A DNA stretch of 64,000 bases, taken from the NCBI RefSeq assembly GCF_024166365.1, contig NC_064842.1:28429001-28493000 (forward strand), written 5' to 3'. Below the pieces are notes generated by a model. The model was given only the letters and a program-made list of their open reading frames with translations. It searched no databases and was not told where the DNA came from. This DNA is from Elephas maximus indicus. Its lineage: Eukaryota; Chordata; Mammalia; Proboscidea; Elephantidae. Within the stretch, counting starts at the first letter, position 1. Each line of letters opens with the position of its first letter. This document shows, piece by piece, positions 10,925 through 21,984 of the stretch. The position numbers and the translations under genes were made by a program.

Positions 10925-11311
10925 GGTGGGGACTACAACCCCGTCTGTCAGCTTGTCGTGCTGTGGTGGCTTTTGTGTTACTATGATGCTGGAAGCTATG
11001 CCACTGGTATTTCACATACCAGCAGGGTCACCCATGCTGGGCAGGTTTCAGTGGAGCTTCCAGACTAGGACAGACAAGAAAGAAAGGCCTGGCTGTCTAC
11101 TTCGAAAAATTAGCCAGTGGAAACCCTATGGATCACAACAGAATATTGTTTGATATAGTGCTGAAAGATGAGCCTACTAGGGTGGATGGCAACAATGGAC
11201 TCAAGCATGCCGATGATCGTGAGGATAACATGGGACCAGACAATGTTTCATTCTGTTGTGCATGGGATGGTCATGAGTTGGAGCTGACTCGACAGCAACT
11301 AACAATACCAA
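10925..11311 (+). mobile_element. Headless RTE derivative, copy 2
   Basis: Begins with the RTE 5' end (gtctgtcagcttgtcgtgc, near 10943) and runs to about 11190 along RTE 5' sequence. It then switches to the RTE 3' end (gcaacaatggactcaagc; tgtttcattctgttgtgc) and ends aactaacaatacc. Frames at 10827-11316 are decayed fragments of the LINE protein ends. Confidence 0.87.
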
Positions 11312-11338
11312 GGTGAGGGAGGCACTTAAAACACTGAA

Positions 11339-11492
11339 CCACACCCACTGCCGCTGGTCGATCCTGACTCATAGTGACCCTATAAGACAGTAGAACTGCC
11401 CTATAGTGTTTCCAAGGAAAACCTGGTAGATTCGAACCGCCAACCTTTGGTTAGCAGCCATAGCTCTTAGCCACTACACCACCAGGGTTTCC
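11339..11492 (-). mobile_element. AfroSINE A
   Basis: Complete minus-strand copy with a perfect 11-base target duplication aaaacactgaa at 11328-11338 and 11493-11503. Confidence 0.95.
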
Positions 11493-11709
11493 AAAACACT
11501 GAAGGAACAGTAAAAGACAGCATTTACTAAAGACCTGCAGGACGTGATACAGGCAACAGGCACCCTGGGATGGGGGATGGGAAATGGCCCAGGGGGAGGC
11601 TCATATCAGGATGAGAGCAGTCCAGAAGGACAGGTCTCACACAAAGATCCACCTCACTAGGTCATGGTGCTATTGGGTTTACATGCCACTAAACCAGAGG
11701 AAAAATGAA

Positions 11710-12245
11710 ACGGTTATTCACTCATTCAACAAATATTTACTGAACACCTACTAATGAGGTAGGCATGAGGTTAGATGCTGCGAATATAATGATGAACAAA
11801 AAAGGCTTTGTTTCTGCTCTCATTGAGCTTATCAGGTATTGGAGAGAGAGAATATACATAAGTAGGCACAGAAATATATAATTACACACAGTAATAAAAA
11901 CTGTGAAGGAGCTAAACAGGATGCTGTGAGAGAAAATAGCAGGGAGGGCAGGGAAGGTCTCTCTAAGGATGTGGTTTTGAAGCTGAAGCAGGCCAGGACA
12001 GGAAGGCACTGAGGTAGGAGCGGTCCAGAAAACAGGCCAAGGGTGGCCCTGTTCAAGAAACTGATAGGTCAAGGCAGCCTCAGAAAGGGACATGAAGGAA
12101 GGCAAGGCCCGACGGATTCTCCAGGGAGACAAAGGTAGACCAGGCGGGCTCCTGTGGGCTGGGATAAGGAGTTTAGATTTTGTTCTGAGTACGGTGAGGA
12201 AGAGTTTCAATGAAGGGAGTAATGCAATATGATTTACATTCATAA
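11710..12245 (+). repeat. Ancient dispersed repeat (unnamed), segment 2
   Basis: Starts like the reverse of an L2/MIR-type tail (cattcaacaaatatttactg) and continues with the long purine-rich family text: gaaggtctctctaagg, ggagtttagattttgttctg, gggagtaatgcaatatg. Frames on the minus strand here are incidental. Confidence 0.55.
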
Positions 12246-12309
12246 GGCAACACCCAAGCTGCTGAGTCGCGACAAGATTGGAAAAGACTTTAAAAGGAAG
12301 AATGTAGGA

Positions 12310-12510
12310 CAGTCAGAAGGTGGTGCAAAAGGTTAATCTGATGGGCTGCTAACCAAAAAGTTAGAGGTTTACGTTCACCCAGAAGGCTTACAGAACAAAG
12401 TCCTGGTGATCTGCTTCTAAAAAATCAGCCATTGAAAACACTGCAGAGCACAGTTCTACTCTGACACAGGTGGGGTCACCATGAGTTGGCGTCGACTCAA
12501 GGGCAGCTGC
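12310..12510 (+). mobile_element. AfroSINE C, worn
   Basis: Type C copy with a decayed head (ggtggtgcaaaaggttaatc) and clear tail (gagttggcgtcgactcaag). No poly-A-like end is left. Confidence 0.85.
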
Positions 12511-12683
12511 AAGAGCCCCATTCTAGAGCTGAGGAAACTGAGGTTCAGAGCTATTGTATTTCAGAGTCAGAACTTAAACCGCTATTGCCTCTTCTATGAT
12601 CTTGTACTCAGTTACACAGAACTTTCAGATTGGCAAAGATTACAAAGAATGATAATACCAATTTTTGGCACGGAAGCAGGTTG

Positions 12684-12855
12684 CTGTTGTTGAGTGCCAT
12701 TGAGACGATCCCAACTCATAGTGACCCCACGTGACAGAGTACAACTGCACCATAGGGTTTTCTAAGCTGAAATTTTGGGGGGAGCAGGGCTGCTGGGTGG
12801 GTTCAAACCAACGACTTTTTGGTTAGCAGCCAAGTGCTTAACTGTTGTGCCACCA
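12684..12855 (-). mobile_element. AfroSINE, B/C-like, worn
   Basis: Minus-strand copy beginning with ttgttgagtgccattgag and ending in ttgtgccaccaagc. The middle carries an unusual G-rich stretch (12775-12790). Confidence 0.85.
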
Positions 12856-12869
12856 AGCAGGGGAAAGGT

Positions 12870-13235
12870 GAATTCCGAACTACTGTAGGTGAAAATGTGA
12901 ATTGGGAGACATTCTAGAGGGAAATTCAATGCCTTAACAATGTGTGTCTCACTAGAATCTCAATTCCAGTTTTAAATATCCTTAAAAAAAAACTGCTGAA
13001 CAGGTCTTGTTTATCAATATTTGTAATAGCAAAATTAAGCATTGATACAATAGACTCCAGTAGAATGCAGTTAATAACGATGATAAACAATGACCATCAA
13101 TGATGATTCCATGTATTGGCATGGAAAGGCTCTACAATATATTGTCACATGAGAAAATTGTGTTGCCAAAAGATGCAGAGTGTTACTCCAGTTTTGTAAA
13201 ATATATATGACTGGGAATAATATCAAATTCTACTT
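12870..13235 (+). repeat. Old L1 3' region, fragment
   Basis: The text around 13060-13210 (ttaataacgatgataaac; tggcatggaaaggctc; tcacatgagaaaat) follows the end of ORF2 and the 3' UTR of old mammalian L1M elements. A likely continuation is seen at 14600-14765, after LTR sequences that inserted between. Confidence 0.5.
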
Positions 13236-13239
13236 TTCT

Positions 13240-14590
13240 GACACCAAACTCTAAAGGTCAGTCAAATCAATTAAATTCTGTTCCACTTCTTTTCTGATAC
13301 CAGCTGCACACGTAGCACTTCTGACTCTACCCACCCGGAACTAGGTCAGACTCACAAGTTAAAAGGACACAGTCCTCCAGGTTGCCAAGTCTGCCCAAGA
13401 AGACTTCAGATGCCAGCTACACAACACTCTCACTTGTGAACTGCTGGCTACAAATTTGGGGTTTTCCTACTAGTTTTTCAGGATGCTGGCTGCAAGCTCA
13501 CCCACCCCCTTTCTGGGTTCCCTCACTTCTGACCTGCTGGCTACAAATTTGGGAGTTCTCTCTACCCCCCTCAGGATACCATTCACAAGCTCACTTCTGA
13601 CCTGCTGACTTCCACTATCCCCTTGGGTTCACTAATTTGCTAGAATGACTCAGAACTCACAGAAAGCACTATACTTATTATTATAATTTTATTATAGGAA
13701 AAGGATACAAATAAAGAGACATCGGGTGTCTTAGTCATCTAGTGCTGCTCTAACAGAAATACCACAAGCGGATGGCTTCAGCAAAGAGAAATTTATTTTC
13801 TCACAGTCTAGTAGGCTAGAAGTCCAAATTTAGGGCATCAACTCCAGGGGAAGGCTTTCTCTGTCAGCTCTGGAGGAAGGTCCTTGTCATCAGCCTTCCT
13901 CTGGACTAGGAGCTTCTCTGCGCAGGAACCCCAGATCCAAAGGAAGTGCTCTGCTCCCAGGGCTGCTTTCTTGGTGGCATGAGATTCCCAACTCTCAGCT
14001 TGCTTCTCTTTCCTTTTACCTCTTGTAAGATAAAAGGTGGTACAGGCCATACCTCAGGGAAACTCCCTTTACATTGGATCAGGGATGTGACCTTAGTAAG
14101 GGTATTACAATCCCACCCTAATCCTCTTTAACATAAAATTACAATCACAAAATGGATGACAACCACACAATACTGGGAATCATTGCATAACCAAGTTGAC
14201 ACATACTTTTGGGGGACACAATTCAATCCATGACATAGGGGAGGTCTGGGAGGACCCCCAACATGGAATTTCCATGCCCCAAAAAGGGATACAATACTGT
14301 CCCACATGCATCAATGTCTTTCATCAACCAGGAAGTCTGTGGAGATTCCGTGTCCAGAGCCTTTACTGAGGGTCTCATTATGTAATTCGAACTCCATCTC
14401 CTTTCCCTGAGTTTGGTCATATCACACAGTGGGTCTTTCTGGCCTGGCCAGCCCCCACCCGAGTCACCTCGTTAAGATAATCTATTTGGTTAAACGTGGT
14501 CTGGAGACTTCATCGAAGACACGATTATTACTAGGGAAATTCCAAAGTTCTAGAGGTTTATCTCGCAGGAACTAAGAACAAAGATCAAAT
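13240..14590 (-). mobile_element. Old ERV-type LTR split by a younger MaLR LTR
   Basis: The two parts (13240-13726 and 14236-14590) read as one older LTR in reverse: tagaatgactcagaactcac near 13640 and a reversed AATAAA region near 13680 lead into ggtctgggaggacccccaac after the insertion. The family is not certain. The local tandem wording at 13430-13600 (gacctgctggctacaaat twice) is part of it. Confidence 0.55.
13727..14235 (-). mobile_element. MaLR-type solo LTR
   Basis: A complete LTR in reverse (TG...CA ends: tgtcttagtcatc ... aatccatgaca), 509 bp, homologous over its length to the LTRs at 18796 and 19346. Near-match 5-base target duplication tcggg (13722) and taggg (14236), which places it inside the older LTR. 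Short frames inside are not genes. Confidence 0.88.
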
Positions 14591-14599
14591 TCTTTGGAT

Positions 14600-14765
14600 A
14601 AAGTTAATGTAAACCCACAATATGTTTATAACGATTTATAGAACAAATTCTGGAAGAATCTACCCCCAAAGTATTAACAGTGATTACCTCTGAAAAATGG
14701 GATACCTGGAGATCTTTGTTGTTGCTGCTGTTTTTTTTTTTTTTTTTAACCTGTGGTGTCTGGTT
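14600..14765 (+). repeat. Old L1 3' UTR fragment
   Basis: Wording such as aacagtgattacctctg is typical of old L1 3' ends. It fits as the continuation of 12870-13235. It ends in a poly-T run at 14731-14748. Confidence 0.4.
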
Positions 14766-14774
14766 TTCCTAAAT

Positions 14775-15040
14775 ACACTTTTTAAACTTTTTATTGAAGT
14801 ATAACATATGTACAGAAAAAAGCACACACCATAGGTTTACAGCTTGATGAATGAGCAAACTGAACACACCCATGTAAATAACACACTGATCAGTAAATAG
14901 AGCCTTACTGGCCTCTTAGAAGCCTCCTTTGTAGAATCGTACAGTATCTACTGTTTTAAGTCTGGCTTTTTCCACTCAACATTACATTTGCAAGATTCTT
15001 TCATGTCGTTGCATTTAGTTACAGTAAACTGAATTTTTAA
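14775..15040 (-). repeat. Old L1 3' UTR fragment
   Basis: The reversed L1M-type tail: ttttattgaagtataac at 14789 and following text with acacacccatgtaaataac and cagtaaatagagcc. Cut by the following element. Confidence 0.6.
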
Positions 15041-15042
15041 TC

Positions 15043-15440
15043 ACCACCTGTCAGTTTGTCATACAGTGGTGGCTTGCATGTTGCTATGACGCTGGAAGCT
15101 TTTGCCTCTGGTATTTCAAATACCAGCAGAGTCTTCCATAGTGGACAGGTTTCAGTGGAGCTTCCAGACTAAGACACACTAGGAACAAAGGCATGGCAAT
15201 CTACTTCTGAAAATTAGCATGCTAAAACCCTAGAATCACAACAGAAGATTGTCTAATATAGTGCTAGAAGATGAGCCCCATAGGTTGGAATGCACTCAAA
15301 ACACACAATGGCAGCAACAATGGACTTGAGCACACCAATGATCATGGGGATGGCACAGGACTAAGCAATGTTTTATTCTGGTGCACATGGAATTTCCATG
15401 AATCAGAGCCAACTCGACCACAACTAACAACAACAACAAT
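15043..15440 (+). mobile_element. Headless RTE derivative, copy 3
   Basis: RTE 5' end (accacctgtcagtttgtc at 15043) to about 15300, then the same internal junction (gcactcaaaacacac followed by ggcagcaacaatggac), then the 3' end closing with actaacaacaacaac. The tail is a clean (aac)n, as in the RTE. Confidence 0.9.
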
Positions 15441-15589
15441 TTTTTTAAAGTCTTAGAATGTTCACATCTTGTCTTTTATAAATATGACACCATAGAATTC
15501 ATGATAATCACTGGCATTTTTGTTACATTACAAAGCACTTTTCATGTTTATTAGCTCAAGCAATTTTATTTTTCTGTAGTTTGTCTTAA

Positions 15590-16320
15590 TTTTTTATTGT
15601 ACTTTAGATGAAGGTTTTACAGAGCAAAGTAGTTTCTCATTAAACAATTAATACATATATCGTTTTGTGGCATTGGTTTCCAACTCCAAGACATGTAAAC
15701 ACTCTCCCCTTCTCGACTTTGTGTTCCCCATTACCAGCTTTTGTGTCCCCTCCTGCCTTCTCATCCTTGCCTCTGGGCTGGTGTGCCCATTTAGTCTTGT
15801 TTTGTTTTATGGGCTTGTCTAATCTTTGGCTGAAGAGTGAACCTCAAGAGTGACTTCATTATTGAGCTGTAAGGATGTCCAGGACCATACTCTCAGGGTT
15901 TCTCCAGTCTGTCAGACCTGTAGGTCTGCTCTTTTTTATTTTGCTTAAGTTAGAATTTTGTTCTACATTTTTCTCTAGCTCTGTCCAAGGATCCTCTATT
16001 GTGATCCCTGTCAGAGCTGTCATTGGTGGAAGCTGGGCACCATCTTGTTGTGCTGAACTCAGCTTCGTGGAGGCTGTGATAGTTGTGGTCCATTAGTCCT
16101 TTGGACTAATCCTTCCCTTGTGTCTTTGGTTTCCTTCATTCTCCTTTGCTCCGGGTGGGGTGAGATCGGTGGAGTATCTTAGATGGGTGCTCACAAGCTG
16201 TTAAGACCCCAGATGCTACTCACCAAAGTAGAATGTAGAACATTTTCTTTATAAACTCTGTTGTACCAATTAAGCTAGATGTTCTGCAAGACTATGGTCT
16301 CCACAGCCCTCAGCTTGTGC
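15590..16320 (-). mobile_element. L1 3' UTR, 5'-truncated, older subfamily
   Basis: Shares block order with the 3' UTR of the intact L1: the block near 16130-16150 (ttccttcattctcctttgctcc) parallels 24776-24796, and taagaccccagatgcta at 16202 parallels taagaccccagacgcca at 24847. Diverged elsewhere. No ORF2 is attached. Short frames here are incidental. Confidence 0.75.
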
Positions 16321-16332
16321 AATTCTGAGCAT

Positions 16333-16500
16333 TGTTATTATTATCCTTCTTTAATAGACAAAGGCACTGTGCTCAGAGGCTAATTGGCCCTGCCTCAGTT
16401 CGCACACAAAGCTAGTAGGTGGGTGGCAAAACCAAATGCAAGGCCAGGCCTGGTTTTATCTAAATCTATGCACTTTCTGCCCCGCCTCACAGGATTAGGA
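16333..16500 (-). repeat. MIR SINE
   Basis: Reversed MIR core (attattatccttctttaatag; ctcagaggctaattggcc) and head-side block (gcaaaaccaaatgcaaggcc). Confidence 0.6.
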
Positions 16501-16855
16501 GTAAAGGGGGCAGTGGATTCAATGCAAGGAGTAACTTGTTCACCATGAGGCTCTTTAGACATTGAGACAAGTTACCAAGGAAAGTTGTTTAAACTCCTTT
16601 GCTGAATCTTTCAGACATTCTAATTGGAAAGGCGACTGTCCCATAGTTACTCAACCAGTTTCATTATCAGTCATCTCTGGAGAGAATTTTTACTGCTAAA
16701 TCTGTGATAGCCACATGTCTCATTATCACTATTAGTCATAACACCTCCCTTATTACAGTATGTAATATATGTATATGCATACTTACAATATAGACTTTAT
16801 ATTTGCATTCCTCCACTTTCCTCTCTACGTTTACTGATATCTTTGAGTACAGCCA
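16501..16855. other. Intergenic DNA, no gene seen
   Basis: AT-rich DNA with TAT-rich runs around 16750-16800. Nothing recognised. Confidence 0.4.
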
Positions 16856-16859
16856 CTTA

Positions 16860-17000
16860 GCCATCATTTATGTGAGTTTCACTTCTCATTTCACAGATGA
16901 GTTCGAGATTTGCTGATAAAGAACTTATTAGCAGCAGGGCTGGGGCAGAACTCAGGTCTCCTGGCTCCCAGTCCATGGCTCTTTCGACCACCATGCATCA
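16860..17000 (-). repeat. MIR-like SINE
   Basis: Reversed MIR wording: atttcacagatgag at 16890, gcagaactcaggtctcc at 16946, and the head-side ggctctttcgaccaccatgc. Confidence 0.6.
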
Positions 17001-17880
17001 CTGCATATAGTGAGAAATTTTTTTTCCACTTGGAAACATAAATGGTAACGATCATGATTGTTACTAAAACTGTGAGAGGTTTTTGTTTTTTCAAGAAGGT
17101 AGAACTGCATGGCTTAGTTTTATGTATTATAAAATCATGATGTTTCACAAAAAGATCAATGAAGATCCTTCTATAAACCATAATGATTTTGGGTGTCTGT
17201 ATTATGAAATAAATTTACAATCCGGTACACTTTATGGAACTTTCAAGAGACATTAGGTGAACTAGTAGAGAAAACAAGAACATTTATCACCTCAAATATT
17301 TACTTAAGCACTAACACAGGTGTCCTTGTCTTGCAGTTTGTGAGTCTTTAAAAACTGAGGTAAGTTCGCAGATGGGTTTAGTCTACACCACTCCTCGACT
17401 TCCATTCTTACTTCCCTTTCTGTAGATGTTTCCTTTTTTTGTTGTTAATTTTAGAAAAACACTAAGTAATTCACATTTGGTGGCTTTCTACCTCTGAATC
17501 TAGCCATTGCTCTGCTGTATGAGGCAGAATTTAGGAGATTATTTGCCCAGGAAGTCAGGGTTTCCTTTCCCCTGATTACCTTCCAGGAATCCAAAACCTG
17601 GAGGAGCTGCCTTTCTTCATGGAAGAACAATATCAGCAGGTCAAAGGAGAAGAACTGAGACTGTTTATTTTCCCAGAGACTTTGGCCAGGCCTGCTCATG
17701 GGCACTTCGCCCTTCTTGTTTTTGTCTCAGGTCCCAGGTCACAGGGTGAGATCAGCCATGCTCAGTCTCTGACCCAGCTGTCCTTTGGCCTGTGTCCCAG
17801 GCCTCCCTTCTCTACATCTCTAATGGGCTTTGAGAACCTCTGTGAACCTCTATCCTGACAGTTATCTGTGAGTGTATGTG
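17001..17880. other. Intergenic DNA, no gene seen
   Basis: Apparently unique sequence. The frames 17451-17705 and 17619-17858 overlap each other on opposite strands and carry no recognisable motif. I do not call a gene. Confidence 0.45.
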
Positions 17881-17884
17881 TATG

Positions 17885-18180
17885 TGTGTATGGTAAAATA
17901 TATATAACAAAAAATTTGTCATTTAACTGTTTTTAAGTGTACAATTCAGTGACTTTAATTATGTTTGTCATGTCATGCCACCATCACCACTATCCATGTC
18001 CAAAAGTTTTTCTTCACCTTTAACAGGAACTCAGCACCCCTTGAGCAATAACTCCTATCCCCTCCTCCCAGAGCCCCTGGTAACCATGAGTAAACTTTGG
18101 TCTCTATGCTTTTGTCTCTTACAAGTATTTCACATGAGTGGAGTCACATGATATTTTCCTTTCTAACAGTTGCCTTTTTA
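17885..18180 (-). repeat. Old L1 (L1M) 3' UTR fragment
   Basis: Reversed tail typical of L1M: aaaatatatataac at 17894, ttttaagtgtacaattcag, accatcaccactatccatg, cccctggtaaccatg. A related fragment lies at 39851-40085. Confidence 0.7.
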
Positions 18181-18610
18181 AAAAGAGACACTGGGGAGAC
18201 AAATCTTTAAATAAACAGATGAATAGGGTCTAGGAGCTGTCACCCTGGTGAGCTTTAGACATTTCTACGAGCAATGAAAGAAGCCCTCGAGGCTCTGGAC
18301 AGCCCCCTGGGGAACATTACACCATGTCCCAGTGCAGAATCCTGTTGGATAGGTTTGTGGTCAAGGCACACAATTTAAGCACTGAGTAAACACAGAACTT
18401 TCCAGGCTTCAGGTGGGCATTCTACGGTTTAGAACAGGCCATGTGGCATGAATACCATCTCTTGTTATCTGCTGACATAGGCTATAACAGAGACTGGCAG
18501 CTTTCAGGGTCTTCATGTGTCTCTAAGCTCAGAAAAACACAGGGCCAGCTCTTCTCAGGTGAGTAGGGGTAAAGTGGGGGTGCAGAGTGGCAGGGAACGC
18601 TGGGTGATCT
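18181..18610. other. Intergenic DNA, no gene seen
   Basis: Moderately GC-rich, no coding frame and no repeat named. Confidence 0.4.
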
Positions 18611-18614
18611 AATC

Positions 18615-18713
18615 CTCCACCCATCATGGGATGGCACAAGACTGGGCCATTATGTTGTGCGTGGGATGCCATGAGTCAGGGGCTAACTCAACAGCAGCTA
18701 ACAACATCAGCAA
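18615..18713 (+). mobile_element. RTE-derived tail, 5'-truncated
   Basis: Only the last about 100 bases: catgggatggcacaagac, then attatgttgtgcgtggg, ending cagcagctaacaacatc. It could derive from an RTE, a headless derivative or a Gly-head SINE; the three share this end. Confidence 0.8.
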
Positions 18714-18795
18714 TCTAGGCTAAATTCAGGCCCAACTGTAATAATCAGCTCATCTCAGGTAACTGGTTATAATTGTTCCATTTACAAAGAGTCTC

Positions 18796-19306
18796 TGTTG
18801 TGGATTGAATTGTTTTCCCCCCAAATATCTGTTGACTTGGCTAGGTCATGATTCCCTTGTATGATTGTCTACCCTTTTATCTTCTGATGTGATTTCCCTA
18901 TGTGTTGTAAATCCTATCACTATGATGTAATAAGATGGATTAATGGCAGTTATACTGATGAGGTCTACAAGATTAGATAGTGTCTTAAGCCAATGTCTTT
19001 TGAGATATAAAAGAGAGAAGTGAGCAGAGAGATGTGGGAACCTCATACCACCAAGGAAGCAGCACCAGGAGCAGAGCGCATCCTTTGGACCTGAGGTTCC
19101 TGCACTGAGATGCTCCCAGACCAAGGGAAGACTGATGCATCACAAGGACCTTCCTCCAGAGCTGACAGAGAGAGAAAGCCTTTCCCTGGAGCCGGCACCC
19201 TGAATTTGGACTTGTAGCCTACTGGACTGTGAGAGAATAAATTTCTCTTTGTTAAAGCCATCCACTTGTGGTATTTCTGTTATAGCAGCACTAGATGACT
19301 AAGATG
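18796..19306 (+). mobile_element. MaLR-type solo LTR (left of pair)
   Basis: Full LTR, 511 bp: tgttgtggattgaattg to ctagatgactaagatg, with a polyadenylation signal (gagaataaatttct) near 19234 and an upstream TATA-like gagatataaaagagag at 19001. Near-match 5-base target duplication gtctc and gtccc. Confidence 0.88.
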
Positions 19307-19345
19307 GTCCCTATTGTGTTTTTAATCTTAAATTCCCTTATTTTC

Positions 19346-19865
19346 TGTTGTGGATTAAATTGTGTCCTCCAAAAATGTGTGTCAACTTGGCTAGGCCATG
19401 ATTCCCAGTATTGTGTGGTTGTCCACCATTTTGTCATCTAACTTGATTTTCCTTTGTGTTGTAAATTCTACTCCTACGATGTTAAAGAGGTAGGATTAGA
19501 GGCAGTTATGTTAATGAGGCAGGACTCAATCCATAAGATTTGTTGTATCTTCAGTCAATCTCCTTCGAGATGTATAAGAGAGAAACAAGCAGAGACACAG
19601 GGGTCTCATGCCTCCAAGAATGAAAAACCAGGAGGGGAGTGTATCCTTTGGTCCCAGCATCCCTATGCTGAGAGGCTTCTAGACCAGGGGAAGATTGATG
19701 ACAAGGACTTTCTCCCAGAGCCAATAGAGAAAGAAATCTTTCCCCCGGAGCTGGCACCCTGAATTTGGACTTCCAGCCTCCTGGACTGTGATACAATAAA
19801 TTTTTCATGGTTACAGCAATCCACTTGTGGTATTTGTGTTATAGCAGCACTAGATAACTAAGATA
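19346..19865 (+). mobile_element. MaLR-type solo LTR (right of pair)
   Basis: Full LTR, 520 bp, same orientation and family as its left neighbour but visibly diverged from it. Perfect 5-base target duplication ttttc at 19341 and 19866, so it is a separate insertion. Confidence 0.9.
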
Positions 19866-20286
19866 TTTTCTGTTATTCTTAAGTTTGAAAACTATCTCAT
19901 GCCCATTCAGAACTAGGCAGGATGTAAATTTTAAATAAATTAAAGTAATAGCACACCTTTAGGAACTTAAGGAATTCTTTCACACTACCTGAGTCCCATT
20001 TTGTGCATTATAGTTACAGAAAAATAGAACTATACAGAATTTTGGAGCTTTTTTTTTTTTTTTTTAAGTGTCTTAGTGAAAAGGTAGTTTACCACGTGTG
20101 TTGCACTGAATCACGTCTTTATCTGGATTAAGATCAGGAAGTTTACCATTTTCCAGACACCTGTAAGAGAGGAAAGCCTCCACATTGATTCTTCTAGTTT
20201 TTAGAATATGAATCAGGCATTTTGGAATCTGCATCAATTTTTTCAAGCCACTTGGTATTGCTCTGTGTCTTAGAAGAATGTTTAAC
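19866..20286. other. Intergenic DNA, no gene seen
   Basis: Unique-looking, with a poly-T run at 20050-20065. Confidence 0.4.
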
Positions 20287-20560
20287 TAAATGGCTGTTGT
20301 TAGCTGTCGTTGAGTTGGCCCCCAACTCATGATGACCCCATGCACAGCAGAACGAAACACTGCCTGGTCCTGTACCATCCCTGTGATCAGTTGCAGATTG
20401 TACTGTTGTCACCCGTAGGGCTTTCATTGTCTGATTTTTGGAAGTAGGTCACCAGGCCTTTCTTCCTGGTCTGTCTTAGTCTAGAAGCTCCTCTGAAACC
20501 TGTTCAGCATCATAGCAACATGCAAGCCTCCACCAACAGATGGGTGGTGGCTCTGCATGT
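20287..20560 (-). mobile_element. Gly-head SINE type, head mostly lost
   Basis: RTE tail (gttgttagctgtcgttgag), RTE 3' block (acgaaacactgcctggtcc), then the RTE 5' block without the ggaagctatgcc part, ending gatgggtggtggct and a few bases towards the head. The deletion pattern is that of the Gly-head SINE at 31786. Confidence 0.75.
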
Positions 20561-20574
20561 GGTACATAACTTAT

Positions 20575-20733
20575 CACCATTTCTACTCACAGTACCCCTA
20601 TAGGACAGTAGGACTTCCTGTAGGGTTTCTGAGGCTGTAATCTTTACAGAAGCAGACTGCCACATCTTTCTGTCATGAAGCAGCTGGTGGGTTTGAACTG
20701 CCAAGCGCTTAACCATCGCACCACCAGGGCTCC
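20575..20733 (-). mobile_element. AfroSINE B
   Basis: Minus-strand copy with the type B block (aatctttacagaagcag at 20640) and a well-kept head (gcaccaccagggctcc). Confidence 0.88.
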
Positions 20734-21333
20734 TTATAGTAACCTATAAAAGGTATTTTATCTTCCAAATGAATCATTTACATCTTATTCATTAACAAGG
20801 GCCTCTAAGTTCATAATAGGGCCAAGATATATTTTTCTCCTAAAAGCTTTCAGGAGGAAAATATTAAAATCAGCACATAAAATTGTTGTTGGTGATCTGA
20901 CAATGGTAGAACGGAAGCAGGAAGCATCAGGGTAAAAACAAATGACACTTAGAGATGTTTTCTTCACAGGTATTAAAAATATTTCAGAGACTTGTTTTTG
21001 TGTTACAATGTGAAACTGAGCTAACAAACACTTCAAAATAAAGAGGGGTTTTTTTCCTCTTAGAGATATACTTTGACAGGGACGTTATTACCTACAGCAT
21101 TCAGCTGGTTTTCATGTTGGAAAGATAAAAAACTTTCTCTGGTACTTTTGACCGTTACATCTGTGTTGGACGTGTGTCATGAGTTAAGCTACAGCTGATA
21201 GGAAGACGGTAAATACAGTCATCTCACTGAGCGTGGCTGCAGGAATTACAGACACAACCCAAACAGTGATAGACATTTCATTCAGGGATTGCAGTCACTC
21301 TTTATTCAAAAAATATTTATTGAAGGTCTAATA
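20734..21333. other. Intergenic DNA, no gene seen
   Basis: AT-rich unique-looking DNA. The frame at 20785-21036 on the minus strand has no recognisable motif. Confidence 0.4.
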
Positions 21334-21984
21334 TATAGGCATACCTCATTTTATTGAGTTTTGCTTTATTGTGCTTCACAGATGTTGCAATTTTTACAAG
21401 TTGAAGTTTTGTGGCAATCCTGTGTTGAGCCAGTCTATCGGTGCCATTTTTCCAGCAGTATGTGCTCACTTCGTATCTCTGTGTCACAGTTTGGTAATTC
21501 TCACAATATTTCAAACTTTTCATTATTATTATATCTGTTATGGTGACCTGTGATTAGTGATCTTTGATGTTACTATTGTATTTGTTTTGGGGCACCACGA
21601 ACTGTGCCCACATAAGACAGTGAACTTAATAAATGTGTGTGTTCTGACTGATCCACCAACTGGCCATTCCTCTGTTTCCCTCCCTCTCCTCAGGCCTCCC
21701 CATTCCCTGAGACACGATAATATTGAAATTGGGCCAATTAATAATCCTACCACAGCCTTTAAGTGTTCAAGCAAAAGGAAGAGTTCCATGACTCTCACTT
21801 TAAATCAAAAACTAGAAAAGATTAAGCTTAGTGAGGAAGACATGTCAAAAGTTGAGACAGGTCAAAAATTAGACCTCTTGCCCCAAACAGTTAGTCAAGT
21901 TGTGAATGAAAAGAAAAAGTTATTGAAGGAAATTAGAGTCCTGGACAGAGAAGGAGAAAAATGTAGAGGAGAATTCAAATTCTT

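Noticed and set aside
11737-12243. Minus-strand frame of 168 codons
   Set aside because: Same reason: it is antisense to the ancient repeat family and has no sibling protein that I can name.
18796-19865. A single small provirus with 5' and 3' LTR
   Set aside because: The space between the LTRs is only 39 bases with no internal region, and each LTR has its own 5-base duplication.
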